Origin: Novosphingobium sp. SG707
Lineage (GTDB): Bacteria; Pseudomonadota; Alphaproteobacteria; Sphingomonadales; Sphingomonadaceae
Assembly (NCBI RefSeq): GCF_012275515.1
Contig: NZ_JAAZQL010000009.1
Span: forward strand, 122,034 to 186,033
Length of the DNA: 64,000 bases
Direction of reading: 5' to 3'
Shown: in pieces, positions 44,174 through 52,192 of the stretch
How the letters are laid out: each line of letters starts with the position of its first letter
Numbering within the stretch: position 1 is the stretch's first letter
Position numbers and translations under genes: made by a program
The notes under the pieces: model-generated
The model's input: the letters and a program-made list of their open reading frames with translations, nothing else
Database searches by the model: none
What the model was told of the DNA's origin: nothing

Positions 44174-44773
44174 ATGTCTACTGGCCGCACGCTGTCCGCT
44201 CGTCCGCGTTCTAAGCCTGAGGAATCCGCCGTTGAAGAGGGCGTCGAAGCCGTTGCCGCAGCCCCCGTTCCCGTAGCCTCGGGCAAGGGCAGCCAGAATT
44301 TGCAGGACCAGTTCCTGAACTATCTGCGCAAGAACAAGACCCCCGTCACCATGTTCCTCGTCAAGGGCGTGAAGTTGCAGGGTATTGTCACCTGGTTCGA
44401 CAATTTCTCGATCCTGTTGCGCCGTGATGGTCAGTCGCAGCTGGTCTATAAGCACGCCGTTTCGACCATCATGCCCAGCCAGCCCATCGACACACGCCTG
44501 TTCCCGCAGGGCGGCGACGCGTCGAAGAAGGCCCGCCTGCTGCAGGATGTGTTCCTTTCCTCGATCCGCTCGTCCAGCGTGCAGGTCACGATGTTCCTGG
44601 TGAACGGCGTGATGCTTCAGGGGCGTGTGGCGGCCTATGACCTGTTCTGCATGATGCTGGAACGCGAAGGTTATGTGCAGCTTGCCTATAAGCATGCGGT
44701 TTCGACGATTCAGCCGCTTGGCCCGGTCGATCTGACCGGCGAGTGGGATGGTGAAGAAGGTTCAGACGCCTGA
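44174..44773 (+). CDS. hfq: RNA chaperone Hfq with two tandem Sm domains
   Basis: 199 residues, about twice the usual length. Domain 1 (about 40-105) and domain 2 (about 119-185) each carry a complete Sm fold: LQDQFLNYL / LLQDVFLSSI (Sm1), TMFLVKGVKLQG / TMFLVNGVMLQG and VYKHAVST / AYKHAVST (Sm2). Proximal-site residues Q, D, Y, K, H are kept in both. Domain 1 keeps basic rim residues (Arg52, Lys53, Lys55). In domain 2 they are Arg132, Ser133, Ser135, and the distal-site Lys31 equivalent is Met147. A three-subunit pseudo-hexamer is the likely assembly. AGGAG precedes the ATG. The N-terminal 35 residues are disordered. Confidence 0.95.
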   Translation: MSTGRTLSARPRSKPEESAVEEGVEAVAAAPVPVASGKGSQNLQDQFLNYLRKNKTPVTMFLVKGVKLQGIVTWFDNFSILLRRDGQSQLVYKHAVSTIMPSQPIDTRLFPQGGDASKKARLLQDVFLSSIRSSSVQVTMFLVNGVMLQGRVAAYDLFCMMLEREGYVQLAYKHAVSTIQPLGPVDLTGEWDGEEGSDA

Positions 44774-44820
44774 TTTTCGGAGAGGAAGCTGAGGGCGAGG
44801 TTACACGGGGCGCACGCGCC

Positions 44821-46098
44821 TTGATCGTCTGCCCCGAGATTCGGGGGCGCCCCAGCGCCTCCGACATCGAGTCGCGTGTGGAAGAGGCGAAAGGTCTGGC
44901 GCTGGCCATCGGGCTGGTGATTGCCGAGGCCTTCCCGATCGCCATTCGCGAACCCCGCCCCGGCACGCTGTTCGGCGAAGGCCAGATCCAGAACATCATC
45001 ACCCAATGCAATCTGCATGAGGCCGAACTTGTCATCGTCGATGGCGCGCTCTCGGCCGTTCAGCAGCGCAACCTTGAGGACAAGCTCAAGCGCAAGGTGA
45101 TCGACCGGACGGGCCTGATCCTCGAAATCTTTGGCGAGCGCGCGGCGACTGCCGAAGGGCGTTTGCAGGTCGAACTGGCGCATCTGGATTACCAGCAGGG
45201 CCGTTTGGTCCGCAGCTGGACTCACCTTGAACGCCAGCGGGGCGGCTTCGGCTTCCTCGGCGGTCCGGGCGAAACCCAGATCGAGGCCGACCGCCGCATG
45301 ATCCGCGACCGCATGGCCCGCATCCGGCGCGAGCTGGAACAGGTCCGCCGCACGCGCGGGCTGCACCGCGACCGGCGCGAAAAGGCGCCCTGGCCGGTGC
45401 TGGCGTTGGTGGGCTATACCAATGCGGGCAAATCGACGCTGTTTAACCGGCTGACCGGGGCGAGCGTGATGGCGCAGGATCTGCTCTTCGCCACGCTGGA
45501 CCCGACGATGCGCGCGATCCGCCTGCCTGGTATCGAAAAGGCGATCATGTCGGACACGGTGGGCTTCATCTCCGACCTGCCGACGCAATTGGTCGCCGCC
45601 TTCCGCGCCACGCTTGAGGAGGTGACGGCGGCCGATATCGTCATCCATGTGCGCGATATCGCCAATCCCGACACGGCGGCGCAAAAGGAACAGGTGCTTT
45701 CCGTCCTGGAAGATCTTGGTTTGCTGGAGGAGGGGACACGCGCCCCTTCGGTACCGATGATCGAGGTGTGGAACAAGTGGGACCTGCTGAGCGCCGAACA
45801 GGCCGCGCATCTCTGGCACGCCGCGCGAGAGGCGGCCCATGATGACGAGGTGGTGGTCCCGCTCTCGGCCATGACGGGCGAGGGCTGCGAGGAATTGCTC
45901 GAAACCGCCAACCGGTTGTTGACCGGGGATGCGCGGGAGCATCGCTTCACCATCCCGGTCCATGATGGCGCGCGCATCGCCTGGCTCTATGCCCATGGTG
46001 AGGTGTTATCCGATGAGGATACCGGCGGGGATGAGCCCGCGCGGGTGATGTCAGTGAAGCTGACGCCCAAGGAATTTGGGCGGTTTGTGAGGTTGTGA
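44821..46098 (+). CDS. hflX: Ribosome-associated GTPase HflX
   Basis: 425 residues from TTG 44821. N-terminal HflX domain, the glycine-rich GGFGFLGGPGETQIEADRR linker, then G1 GYTNAGKSTLF, G3 DTVGFISDLP and G4 NKWD. HflX binds and splits stalled or hibernating ribosomes. The frame continues upstream of the TTG with family-like residues EEAEGEVTRGARA as far as a stop at 44752, but contains no ATG, GTG or TTG. A CTG at 44770 overlaps the hfq stop and has AGAAGG nine bases before it. The true start may therefore be that CTG. Co-transcribed with hfq. Confidence 0.94.
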   Translation: MIVCPEIRGRPSASDIESRVEEAKGLALAIGLVIAEAFPIAIREPRPGTLFGEGQIQNIITQCNLHEAELVIVDGALSAVQQRNLEDKLKRKVIDRTGLILEIFGERAATAEGRLQVELAHLDYQQGRLVRSWTHLERQRGGFGFLGGPGETQIEADRRMIRDRMARIRRELEQVRRTRGLHRDRREKAPWPVLALVGYTNAGKSTLFNRLTGASVMAQDLLFATLDPTMRAIRLPGIEKAIMSDTVGFISDLPTQLVAAFRATLEEVTAADIVIHVRDIANPDTAAQKEQVLSVLEDLGLLEEGTRAPSVPMIEVWNKWDLLSAEQAAHLWHAAREAAHDDEVVVPLSAMTGEGCEELLETANRLLTGDAREHRFTIPVHDGARIAWLYAHGEVLSDEDTGGDEPARVMSVKLTPKEFGRFVRL

Positions 46099-46108
46099 AG
46101 GTTTAAGC

Positions 46109-46320
46109 GTGCCTCCGGCGGGCAAAGGGACTTGTCCCTTTGCAATCCCATGAATGGGGTGGCGCGAAAGCTCATAGATTTTGGAATGGGTTATAAAGCC
46201 TGCGGCGCTTTATATCTGCGCCGCAGGCTTTAAAATTCCAACGCCGCGTCCGACACAAAACGCCGAACCTTGCACGCGACATAGACAGTATCGGGAGCGC
46301 GAGGGTCTAGACCCTCGCAT
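46109..46320 (+). repeat. Interspersed intergenic repeat, copy 2
   Basis: It has the same modular plan and orientation as the element at 27273-27465. A left hairpin CAAAGGGACTTGTCCCTTTG (46123-46142) is followed by AATCCCAT-AATGG. A middle perfect 14-bp inverted repeat AAAGCCTGCGGCGC/GCGCCGCAGGCTTT spans 46195-46231. The right palindrome GCGAGGGTCTAGACCCTCGC lies at 46299-46318, preceded by ACAGTATCGGGAGC. It sits between the convergent hflX and mazG genes, and the palindrome overlaps the end of mazG. Confidence 0.87.
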
Positions 46321-47086
46321 TTTCCCCCTTCTTAACCTCTTGCCACAACCCTTCCTGCTCATCGAGCGAGAGCGCGGCAAAATCCACCCCGCGCGCCTCG
46401 GCAATCGCCTCCATCCCCTTGAATCGCCGTTCGAATTTAACATTGGCCGCGCGCAGGGCCTCTTCGGCCGAGATGCCGTAGGCCCGTACCAGATTGACAG
46501 CGGCAAAAAGGAAATCCCCCGCCTCGGCCAGGCGCTCTTCGTCCGTGGTCGCCTCGGCCAGTTCGATCACCTCTTCGGCCACCTTCGCCTCTGGGCCGGA
46601 CACATCCGGCCAGTCAAAGCCGACCCGCGCCGCCCGCTTCTGCAACTTTTCCGCCCGCATCAGCGCGGGCAGGGCCAGCGCCACCCCGTCCAGCGCGCTC
46701 GACGCGCCTTTATCCGCCCGCTCCTGCTCCTTCAGCTTTTCCCAGCGGACCTCGCGCGACTGCCCCTCGTCGGCGGCATCACCAAACACATGCGGATGGC
46801 GCGCCTCCATCTTGTCGCTGATCGCATCGGCCACATCGTCAAAGGCGAAGAGGTCCGCCTCCTGCGCCATCCGGCTGTGAAACACCACTTGCAGCAGCAG
46901 ATCGCCCAGTTCCTCGCGCAATCCCGCCATGTCGCCGCGCTCGATGGCATCGGCCACCTCATAGGCCTCCTCGACGGTATAGGGCGCGATGGTGGCGAAG
47001 GTCTGCGCCACATCCCATTCGCAGCCCCTTTCGGGATCGCGCAGCCGCGCCATGATGTTCAACAGCCGGGAAAGCGAAGCGGTCAT
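46307..47086 (-). CDS. mazG: Nucleoside triphosphate pyrophosphohydrolase MazG
   Basis: 259 residues with two MazG domains. The first has EEAYEVADAIERGDMAGLREELGDLLLQVVFHSRMA (EExxE...ExxD metal site) and the second EEVIELAEATTDEERLAEAGDFLFAAVNLVRA. It hydrolyses NTPs to NMP and PPi for pool cleaning. ATG 47086 gives MTASLSRLLNIMARLRDPERGC, the family start. The C-terminal codons for ARV and the TAG stop are part of repeat palindrome 46299-46318. It converges on hflX. Confidence 0.95.
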   Translation of the reverse strand: MTASLSRLLNIMARLRDPERGCEWDVAQTFATIAPYTVEEAYEVADAIERGDMAGLREELGDLLLQVVFHSRMAQEADLFAFDDVADAISDKMEARHPHVFGDAADEGQSREVRWEKLKEQERADKGASSALDGVALALPALMRAEKLQKRAARVGFDWPDVSGPEAKVAEEVIELAEATTDEERLAEAGDFLFAAVNLVRAYGISAEEALRAANVKFERRFKGMEAIAEARGVDFAALSLDEQEGLWQEVKKGENARV

Positions 47087-47097
47087 AAGGCACTCAC

Positions 47098-47138
47098 AAA
47101 AAAAGGACCGGGAAAGCTTTAGGCAGCCTTCCCGGTCC
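47098..47138 (-). terminator. Terminator of the hydratase-ExuT operon
   Basis: On the minus strand GGACCGGGAA pairs with TTCCCGGTCC and is followed by seven T. It lies about 35 bases after the transporter stop and just upstream of mazG. Confidence 0.88.
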
Positions 47139-47173
47139 AGACAATCCATGAGCAATCATGGGGGAGGATTTCG

Positions 47174-48448
47174 TTACTCCACCGTGGCGGGCGTCAGACG
47201 AGGGCTGAGCAGGTGGACCACCGCCAGAGCGACCAGATAGGCGCTGGCGCAAATGGCGAAGAGCAATTCGTAGCTGTGGGTGGCGTCGAGGATATAGCCG
47301 GTGAACAGCGCCATCCCCATGCCGCCCAGCGCGCCGACCGTGCCGCCGATGCCCACCACGCTGCCCACCGCCGCGCGGGGGAACATGTCGGAGGGCAGGG
47401 TGTAAACATTGGCCGAGAAGGCCTGATGCGCCGCCGTTGCAAGGCCGATCACCAGCACCGCGCCCCACACGCTTTCGATGCTCTGCGCGAAATAGATCGG
47501 CAGCACGCAGAAAGCGCAGATCAGCATGGCCATTTTGCGCGCCGCATTCACCGAATAGCCGCGTTTCAGCATGAAGGACGAGAGCCAGCCCCCAGCTACG
47601 CTGCCCAGATCGGAAATGATGTAGATGGCGGCAAGCGGCAGGCCGAAGCTTTTGAGATCAAGATGATAGCGGTCGAACAGATAGCCCGGCAGCCAGAAGA
47701 GGAAGAACCACCAGATGGGATCGATCAGGAACTTCGCCAGCGCATAGGCCCATGTTTCGCGCAGGGTGATAAGGCGGCTCCAGCCGATCTTTTCGGTGGT
47801 GTCGGCCGGGTCCTGCTCGATCCACGCCAGTTCGCCCGGCGTGATCTTGGCCTCTTCGCGCGGGTGGCGATAGAGCGCCCACCATGCCCCCAGCCATGCC
47901 AGACCGAAAATGCCGGTGATGAAAAAGGCCGAGCGCCAGCCAAACCACAGCACCAGCGCGGGCACCAGCAGCGGCGTGATGATCGCGCCCACATTGGCGC
48001 CTGCATTGAACAGACCGATGGCAAAGGCGCGCTCGCGCTGGGGGAACCAGTCGGCCACGGCCTTGATACCGGCAGGGAAATTGCCCGATTCCCCGACGCC
48101 CAGCCCAAAGCGGGCGGCGGCAAAACTGGCGACCCCGGTGGCGAAACCATGCGCCATATGGCCCGCCGTCCAGATCACGATGGCAACCGCATAGCCCAGC
48201 CGCGCCCCCAGCACGTCCACGATCCGCCCAAACGAGATATAGCCGATCGCATAGGCCATCTGGAACCAGAAGACGATGGTGGCGAAATCGCTTTCCTGCC
48301 AGCCCAGTTCTTCCTTCAGCGTGGGTTTGAGCACGCCGATCATCTGGCGGTCGATATAATTCACCGCCGTTGCCGCAAACAGCAGGCCGCACACGACCCA
48401 GCGCCGCCGTCCAGCCTTGGGATCCAGCTCAATTACGCCTGTCATCAT
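47174..48448 (-). CDS. MFS hexuronate transporter (ExuT-like)
   Basis: 424 residues, 12 transmembrane helices. VNYIDRQMIGVLKPTLKEELGW in helix 1 and GVGESGNFPAGIKAVADWFPQRERAFAIGLFNAG in the helix 4-5 region match the anion:cation symporter family that includes ExuT. It probably takes up galacturonate or glucuronate. It is the second gene of a short operon behind the FAH-family hydratase, whose promoter region has a putative LacI operator. Galacturonate specificity is inferred from context. Confidence 0.88.
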   Translation of the reverse strand: MMTGVIELDPKAGRRRWVVCGLLFAATAVNYIDRQMIGVLKPTLKEELGWQESDFATIVFWFQMAYAIGYISFGRIVDVLGARLGYAVAIVIWTAGHMAHGFATGVASFAAARFGLGVGESGNFPAGIKAVADWFPQRERAFAIGLFNAGANVGAIITPLLVPALVLWFGWRSAFFITGIFGLAWLGAWWALYRHPREEAKITPGELAWIEQDPADTTEKIGWSRLITLRETWAYALAKFLIDPIWWFFLFWLPGYLFDRYHLDLKSFGLPLAAIYIISDLGSVAGGWLSSFMLKRGYSVNAARKMAMLICAFCVLPIYFAQSIESVWGAVLVIGLATAAHQAFSANVYTLPSDMFPRAAVGSVVGIGGTVGALGGMGMALFTGYILDATHSYELLFAICASAYLVALAVVHLLSPRLTPATVE

Positions 48449-48478
48449 CCACTCTCCAATTGCGCTTCTTGTGGCGCG

Positions 48479-49270
48479 TTAACGGGGCTGGGCCTGGGTA
48501 AGCGTGCAGGACACTTGCCCCAGATCGCCGAAACTGGCGCTCACGCTCTGGCCGACCAGCGCCTGATGCACGCCCGTGACCGCGCCCGAGGAGACCCAGA
48601 GCCCGCCCGACACGTCCAGCCCGCGCTCCATCAGATTGGCCAGCAAAAAGCGCACCGCGCCATAGGGGCCGTCGAGCATCGTGGCGGCGGTGGCTTCACC
48701 CACCACCGCGCCGCCGATGGTGGTGGCAACAGAGATCGTACAGAGGTCGAGATCAGCCCACCCGTCCACCGGCGCACCCAGCACGAGGCCCGCATTGTTG
48801 CCGTAATCGGAGACGGTCACGCAGGGCCCGTCGGCATTGATGCCGGGATAGGGCGAACTGGCGATTTCGATGCCGATGCGCACCTCGTCGATGATCGCCT
48901 TGGTGGCGGCGTCATCGGTAGGTACCGGGCCGGCAAAACCGGGCGCGACATGGAGCAGCCATTCGGCCTCGCCCGCGACGAAACCATCGGCAAAGACCGG
49001 CATGGCCGCGCCGTCCTGCGTCACGGAATCGGCAAAGATCGGTCCGGCAAGGCGGTTGGCGCCCAGTTCGGCATCCAGCGGGGCGTTGATCCGGCCCACC
49101 TTCCATCCGGCCACCGCGCGCCCGTCGATCGAAATCGCGGCGTCCTGAATGCGATAGGCATCGGCCAGCGTGACCGGCGCGGGGCCGGGATAGATGGCCA
49201 GACCTTCGCCAGAGCGGCGGGCCGCAACGAAGGCCTGAGCGATGGTCTGATCGGTTTCTTGAGTGTGCAT
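48479..49270 (-). CDS. FAH-family 2-keto-4-pentenoate hydratase-like enzyme
   Basis: 263 residues. GWKVGRINAPLDAELGANRLAGPIF and GIEIASSPYPG plus a late GGLWVSSGAVTGVHQALVGQSVSASFGDLG match the MhpD/DmpE-like branch of the fumarylacetoacetase fold. Members hydrate or decarboxylate 2-keto acids using a divalent metal. In a pectin locus the natural substrate is more likely a sugar-derived 2-keto acid than a ring-cleavage product; this is inference. It lies 30 bases before the ExuT-like gene. The upstream region carries a putative operator. Confidence 0.85.
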   Translation of the reverse strand: MHTQETDQTIAQAFVAARRSGEGLAIYPGPAPVTLADAYRIQDAAISIDGRAVAGWKVGRINAPLDAELGANRLAGPIFADSVTQDGAAMPVFADGFVAGEAEWLLHVAPGFAGPVPTDDAATKAIIDEVRIGIEIASSPYPGINADGPCVTVSDYGNNAGLVLGAPVDGWADLDLCTISVATTIGGAVVGEATAATMLDGPYGAVRFLLANLMERGLDVSGGLWVSSGAVTGVHQALVGQSVSASFGDLGQVSCTLTQAQPR

Positions 49271-49304
49271 CCTGATCCCACAATCCTTTGGGTGAATTTA
49301 GTAA

Positions 49305-49319
49305 TGGAAACCGGTGTCA
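49305..49319 (-). promoter_or_regulatory. Putative LacI-family operator, hydratase-ExuT promoter
   Basis: On the minus strand it reads TGACACCGGTTTCCA, 35 bases upstream of the hydratase start. It differs at one position from the three identical copies at 50954, 52113 and 58190. A second AAACCGGTTTT palindrome lies at 49353-49363 in the same gap. Confidence 0.65.
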
Positions 49320-49376
49320 ATGGCAATCGACCATAAGGGCAAGCGATTGCATAAACCGGTTTTCAGCCCGCCTTGC

Positions 49377-50882
49377 CTATAGGGTTACTCCCCGCCGCCA
49401 GATGGCGATGGCGCGCTGGCCATGGCGTTCGGCGGCGGTCCTTTCCCCGCTGGCGATGGCCACCAGCCGGGCAAGGAAGGCCTCATCGGCAACATCCTGC
49501 CCTTCGTCCAATGCCATGGCGGCATCGAAGTCGATCCAATGTGGTTTGTTGGCGGCCAGTTGATGATTGGACGCGACCTTCACGGTCGGCACGGGAAAGC
49601 CCAGCGGGGTCCCACGTCCCGTGGTGAAGAGCACCATCGTAGCCCCGGCCGCCGCCAGCGCGGTCGAGGAAATCGCGTCATTGCCCGGCGCCTCCAGCAG
49701 GGCCAGCCCGCCCAGCGGCGCCGTCTCTCCATAATCGATGACGGAGCAGAGCGCGACGCGGCCTGCCTTTTGCACCGCGCCCAAAGATTTTTCCTCCAGC
49801 GTGGTGATCCCGCCCGCCAGATTGCCGGGCGAGGGGTTTTCCGAAACCGGCAGGCCCTGATCGAGGTAATAGCGCTTGAAGCGGTTGACCAAGGCCGCGG
49901 CGGCATCGAACACCTGCGCATTTGACGAACGCGAGAGCAGGGCCTGTTCGGCGCCGAAGATCTCGGGAATTTCGGTCAGCACCGGCGTGCCGCCCGCGCC
50001 CGCCAGCGTTTCGGCAAAACGGCCCAGCAGCGGATTGGCGGTCAGGCCCGAAAACCCATCCGACCCGCCGCATTTCAGCCCGACCACCAGCGCGGAAAGC
50101 GGCAAGTCCACCCGCTGCGCCGATGCGGCCTGTTCGACCATGGCGTCGATCAGCGCGGCGGCTTCAGCCAGCTCATCGCCCGCGCTTTGTGAAGAAAGGG
50201 TGGCGACTTTGCCCCGCGCGCTTTCAGGGACCAGTGCCATCAGCTCGTCAATCTGGTTCGATTCGCAGCCCAGCCCCAGCACCAGCACGCCCGCCGCATT
50301 GGGATTGGCCGCCAAACCTGCCAGAACCGCCCGCGTGCCCGCCAGATCGTCGCCCAGTTGCGAGCAGCCATGGGGATGGGAAAAGGCATGGATGCCGTCG
50401 ATCCGCCCCTCCGCAATCAGATCGGCATGGCGAGCGGTGGCCTCGCGCGCGACCTGTTCGGCGGTCAGGCCGACGCAGCCCACCGTGGGCAGCACCCAGA
50501 TTTCGTTGCGCGTGGCGGCGCGCCCGTCCACGCGCAGATAGCCGCGCCATTGGGCCGCATTGGGCTGCGCCGCCGCGACATCGCCATGGGCATCGGGCGC
50601 ATAGGTCAATTCGCCCGCCAGAGCCGTGGCCAGATTATGCGTGTGAACATGATCGCCCGGCGCAATGGCGGCGGTGGCCTTGCCGATGGGCTGGCCATAT
50701 TTGCGCACGGTGTCGCCCGGCGCATGGGCGATCAGGGCCACCTTGTGCCCCTGCGGGATGGCGGCATTGGCGGTGTAATGCTGATCGCCAAGCGCAACCA
50801 CCTCTCCGCCCGCGATGGGCCGCAACGCCACGGCGACGCTGTCTTCGGGATGTACGCGGATCAGGGCGGGTTGCAGGCTCAT
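49377..50882 (-). CDS. uxaA: Altronate dehydratase UxaA
   Basis: 501 residues. The N-terminal SAF domain contains HTHNLA, and the large domain has VGCVGLTAEQVA, FSHPHGCSQLG, GLGCESNQ, GLKCGGSDGFSG and FTTGRGTPLGFP, with Cys/His residues for iron binding. It dehydrates D-altronate to 2-keto-3-deoxygluconate in the galacturonate route. ATG 50882 has GGTGAG four bases upstream. It is divergent from the LacI-family regulator and has an operator in the shared region. uxaB is not seen in the window. Confidence 0.95.
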   Translation of the reverse strand: MSLQPALIRVHPEDSVAVALRPIAGGEVVALGDQHYTANAAIPQGHKVALIAHAPGDTVRKYGQPIGKATAAIAPGDHVHTHNLATALAGELTYAPDAHGDVAAAQPNAAQWRGYLRVDGRAATRNEIWVLPTVGCVGLTAEQVAREATARHADLIAEGRIDGIHAFSHPHGCSQLGDDLAGTRAVLAGLAANPNAAGVLVLGLGCESNQIDELMALVPESARGKVATLSSQSAGDELAEAAALIDAMVEQAASAQRVDLPLSALVVGLKCGGSDGFSGLTANPLLGRFAETLAGAGGTPVLTEIPEIFGAEQALLSRSSNAQVFDAAAALVNRFKRYYLDQGLPVSENPSPGNLAGGITTLEEKSLGAVQKAGRVALCSVIDYGETAPLGGLALLEAPGNDAISSTALAAAGATMVLFTTGRGTPLGFPVPTVKVASNHQLAANKPHWIDFDAAMALDEGQDVADEAFLARLVAIASGERTAAERHGQRAIAIWRRGVTL

Positions 50883-50953
50883 CATTCTCACCAAGGGTTC
50901 GTTTCGCGAATCTCCCCACGCGGGGTTTCGCCTTTGCGTGGGAATGTCGTTTA

Positions 50954-50968
50954 TGGTAACCGGTGTCA
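50954..50968. promoter_or_regulatory. Putative LacI-family operator, uxaA / regulator gap
   Basis: TGGTAACCGGTGTCA, the exact reverse complement of the copies at 52113 and 58190. It lies 71 bases from the uxaA start and 80 bases from the regulator start, well placed to repress uxaA and to autoregulate. Confidence 0.72.
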
Positions 50969-51047
50969 ATAAGTCTCCTGCTTGCGCCCTTCATCATGCA
51001 AGGGCAAGGCAGCAAAAGTACAGACGAGCCAGAGAGGTGGGAACAAC

Positions 51048-52067
51048 GTGGCCAATCGTGAGCCCAAGCCGACGATCAATGATGTGGCGCGCCTGGCGGG
51101 TGTGTCGAAAAAGACCGTCAGCCGTGTGATCAACAACTCGCCCTTGCTCAACGATGCAACGCGCGACAAGGTGACGGCGGTGATCCGCGATCTGGGCTAT
51201 GTGCCCAATCCGCAGGCGCGGGCCTTGGCTTTGCGGCGCAATTTCCTGATCGGCCTGATCCACGACAACCCCAATGCGCAGATGGTCCTGTCGGTTCAGG
51301 AAGGCATGCTGGATGCGATGAAGGGCACCGAATTCGCGCTGGTCGTGCGCCCGGTGGACCGCAAGAGCCCCCATCTTTTCGACGATATCCGCCATTTCAT
51401 CGAGCAGCAGCGGCTTTACGGTATTTACGTCCTGCCACCGGTTTCTGAAAATGACGAAGTGGCCCGGCTCTGCGCCGAACTGGGCTGCCGCTATGTGCGG
51501 ATGGGCTCGGCGCGGCTGGATGATGAAGAGCACCTGGTCGAATCGAATGACCGCGAGGCCGTGCGCGAGGCGGTCGATAAGCTGATTCGCGATGGACACA
51601 CTCGCATCGGCCATGTTGCGGGGCCTGATGGCTTCCGCTCGGCGCGCGAGCGTGAGGCGGGGTTGCGTGAGGCGCTTTTGGCGCACGGTCTGAGCCTGCC
51701 CGACGAATTGCGGGCATCGGGCAATTACACTTTCGATTCGGGCTATACCGCCGCCAAGCAGGTGTTGAGCCAAAATCCGCGCCCGACCGCGATCTTTGCC
51801 GCTAATGACGAGATGGCCGCCGCCGTGCTCCACGCCGCATTGGAGCAGGGGCTGGAAGTGCCGCGCCAGCTCTCGATTCTGGGCTTCGACGATACGCCGA
51901 TCGGCGCGCATATCTGGCCTCCGCTCAGCACGGTGCGCTGGCCGATCCGGGCGATGGCGCGTTCGGCGGCTTTCAAGCTGATCCAGCCGGAGAGGGCGGC
52001 CGAACACAAATCCTTCTTTCGTTCCGAACTGGTCGAACGGGCCTCGACAGCGCCGCTCAAGGGCTGA
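51048..52067 (+). CDS. LacI-family regulator of the pectin/uronate locus
   Basis: 339 residues. N-terminal helix-turn-helix TINDVARLAGVSKKTVSRVINN with hinge helix NPQARALALRR, then a periplasmic-binding-protein-like effector domain (DGHTRIGHVAGPDGFRSARERE, PTAIFAANDEMAAAVLHAA, LGFDDTPIGAHIWPPLSTV). GTG 51048 has AGGTGGGA upstream. It is most likely a repressor released by a uronate-derived ligand such as 2-keto-3-deoxygluconate, acting at the TGACACCGGT motifs. The ligand is inference. It lies between uxaA and kduI. Confidence 0.92.
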   Translation: MANREPKPTINDVARLAGVSKKTVSRVINNSPLLNDATRDKVTAVIRDLGYVPNPQARALALRRNFLIGLIHDNPNAQMVLSVQEGMLDAMKGTEFALVVRPVDRKSPHLFDDIRHFIEQQRLYGIYVLPPVSENDEVARLCAELGCRYVRMGSARLDDEEHLVESNDREAVREAVDKLIRDGHTRIGHVAGPDGFRSAREREAGLREALLAHGLSLPDELRASGNYTFDSGYTAAKQVLSQNPRPTAIFAANDEMAAAVLHAALEQGLEVPRQLSILGFDDTPIGAHIWPPLSTVRWPIRAMARSAAFKLIQPERAAEHKSFFRSELVERASTAPLKG

Positions 52068-52112
52068 TCCAGGCCGCTTGCCTGTCTGCAAAAAGTCATG
52101 TTTGGCGGTTAT

Positions 52113-52127
52113 TGACACCGGTTACCA
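52113..52127 (+). promoter_or_regulatory. Putative LacI-family operator upstream of kduI
   Basis: TGACACCGGTTACCA, 66 bases upstream of the kduI ATG. It is identical to the copies at 50954 (reverse) and 58190. Confidence 0.72.
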
Positions 52128-52192
52128 AAACCCGCTACCAAGCAATCAACCATGTGCCGGACGGCACCAAATCTTTGCCGGGAGAGCTACCC

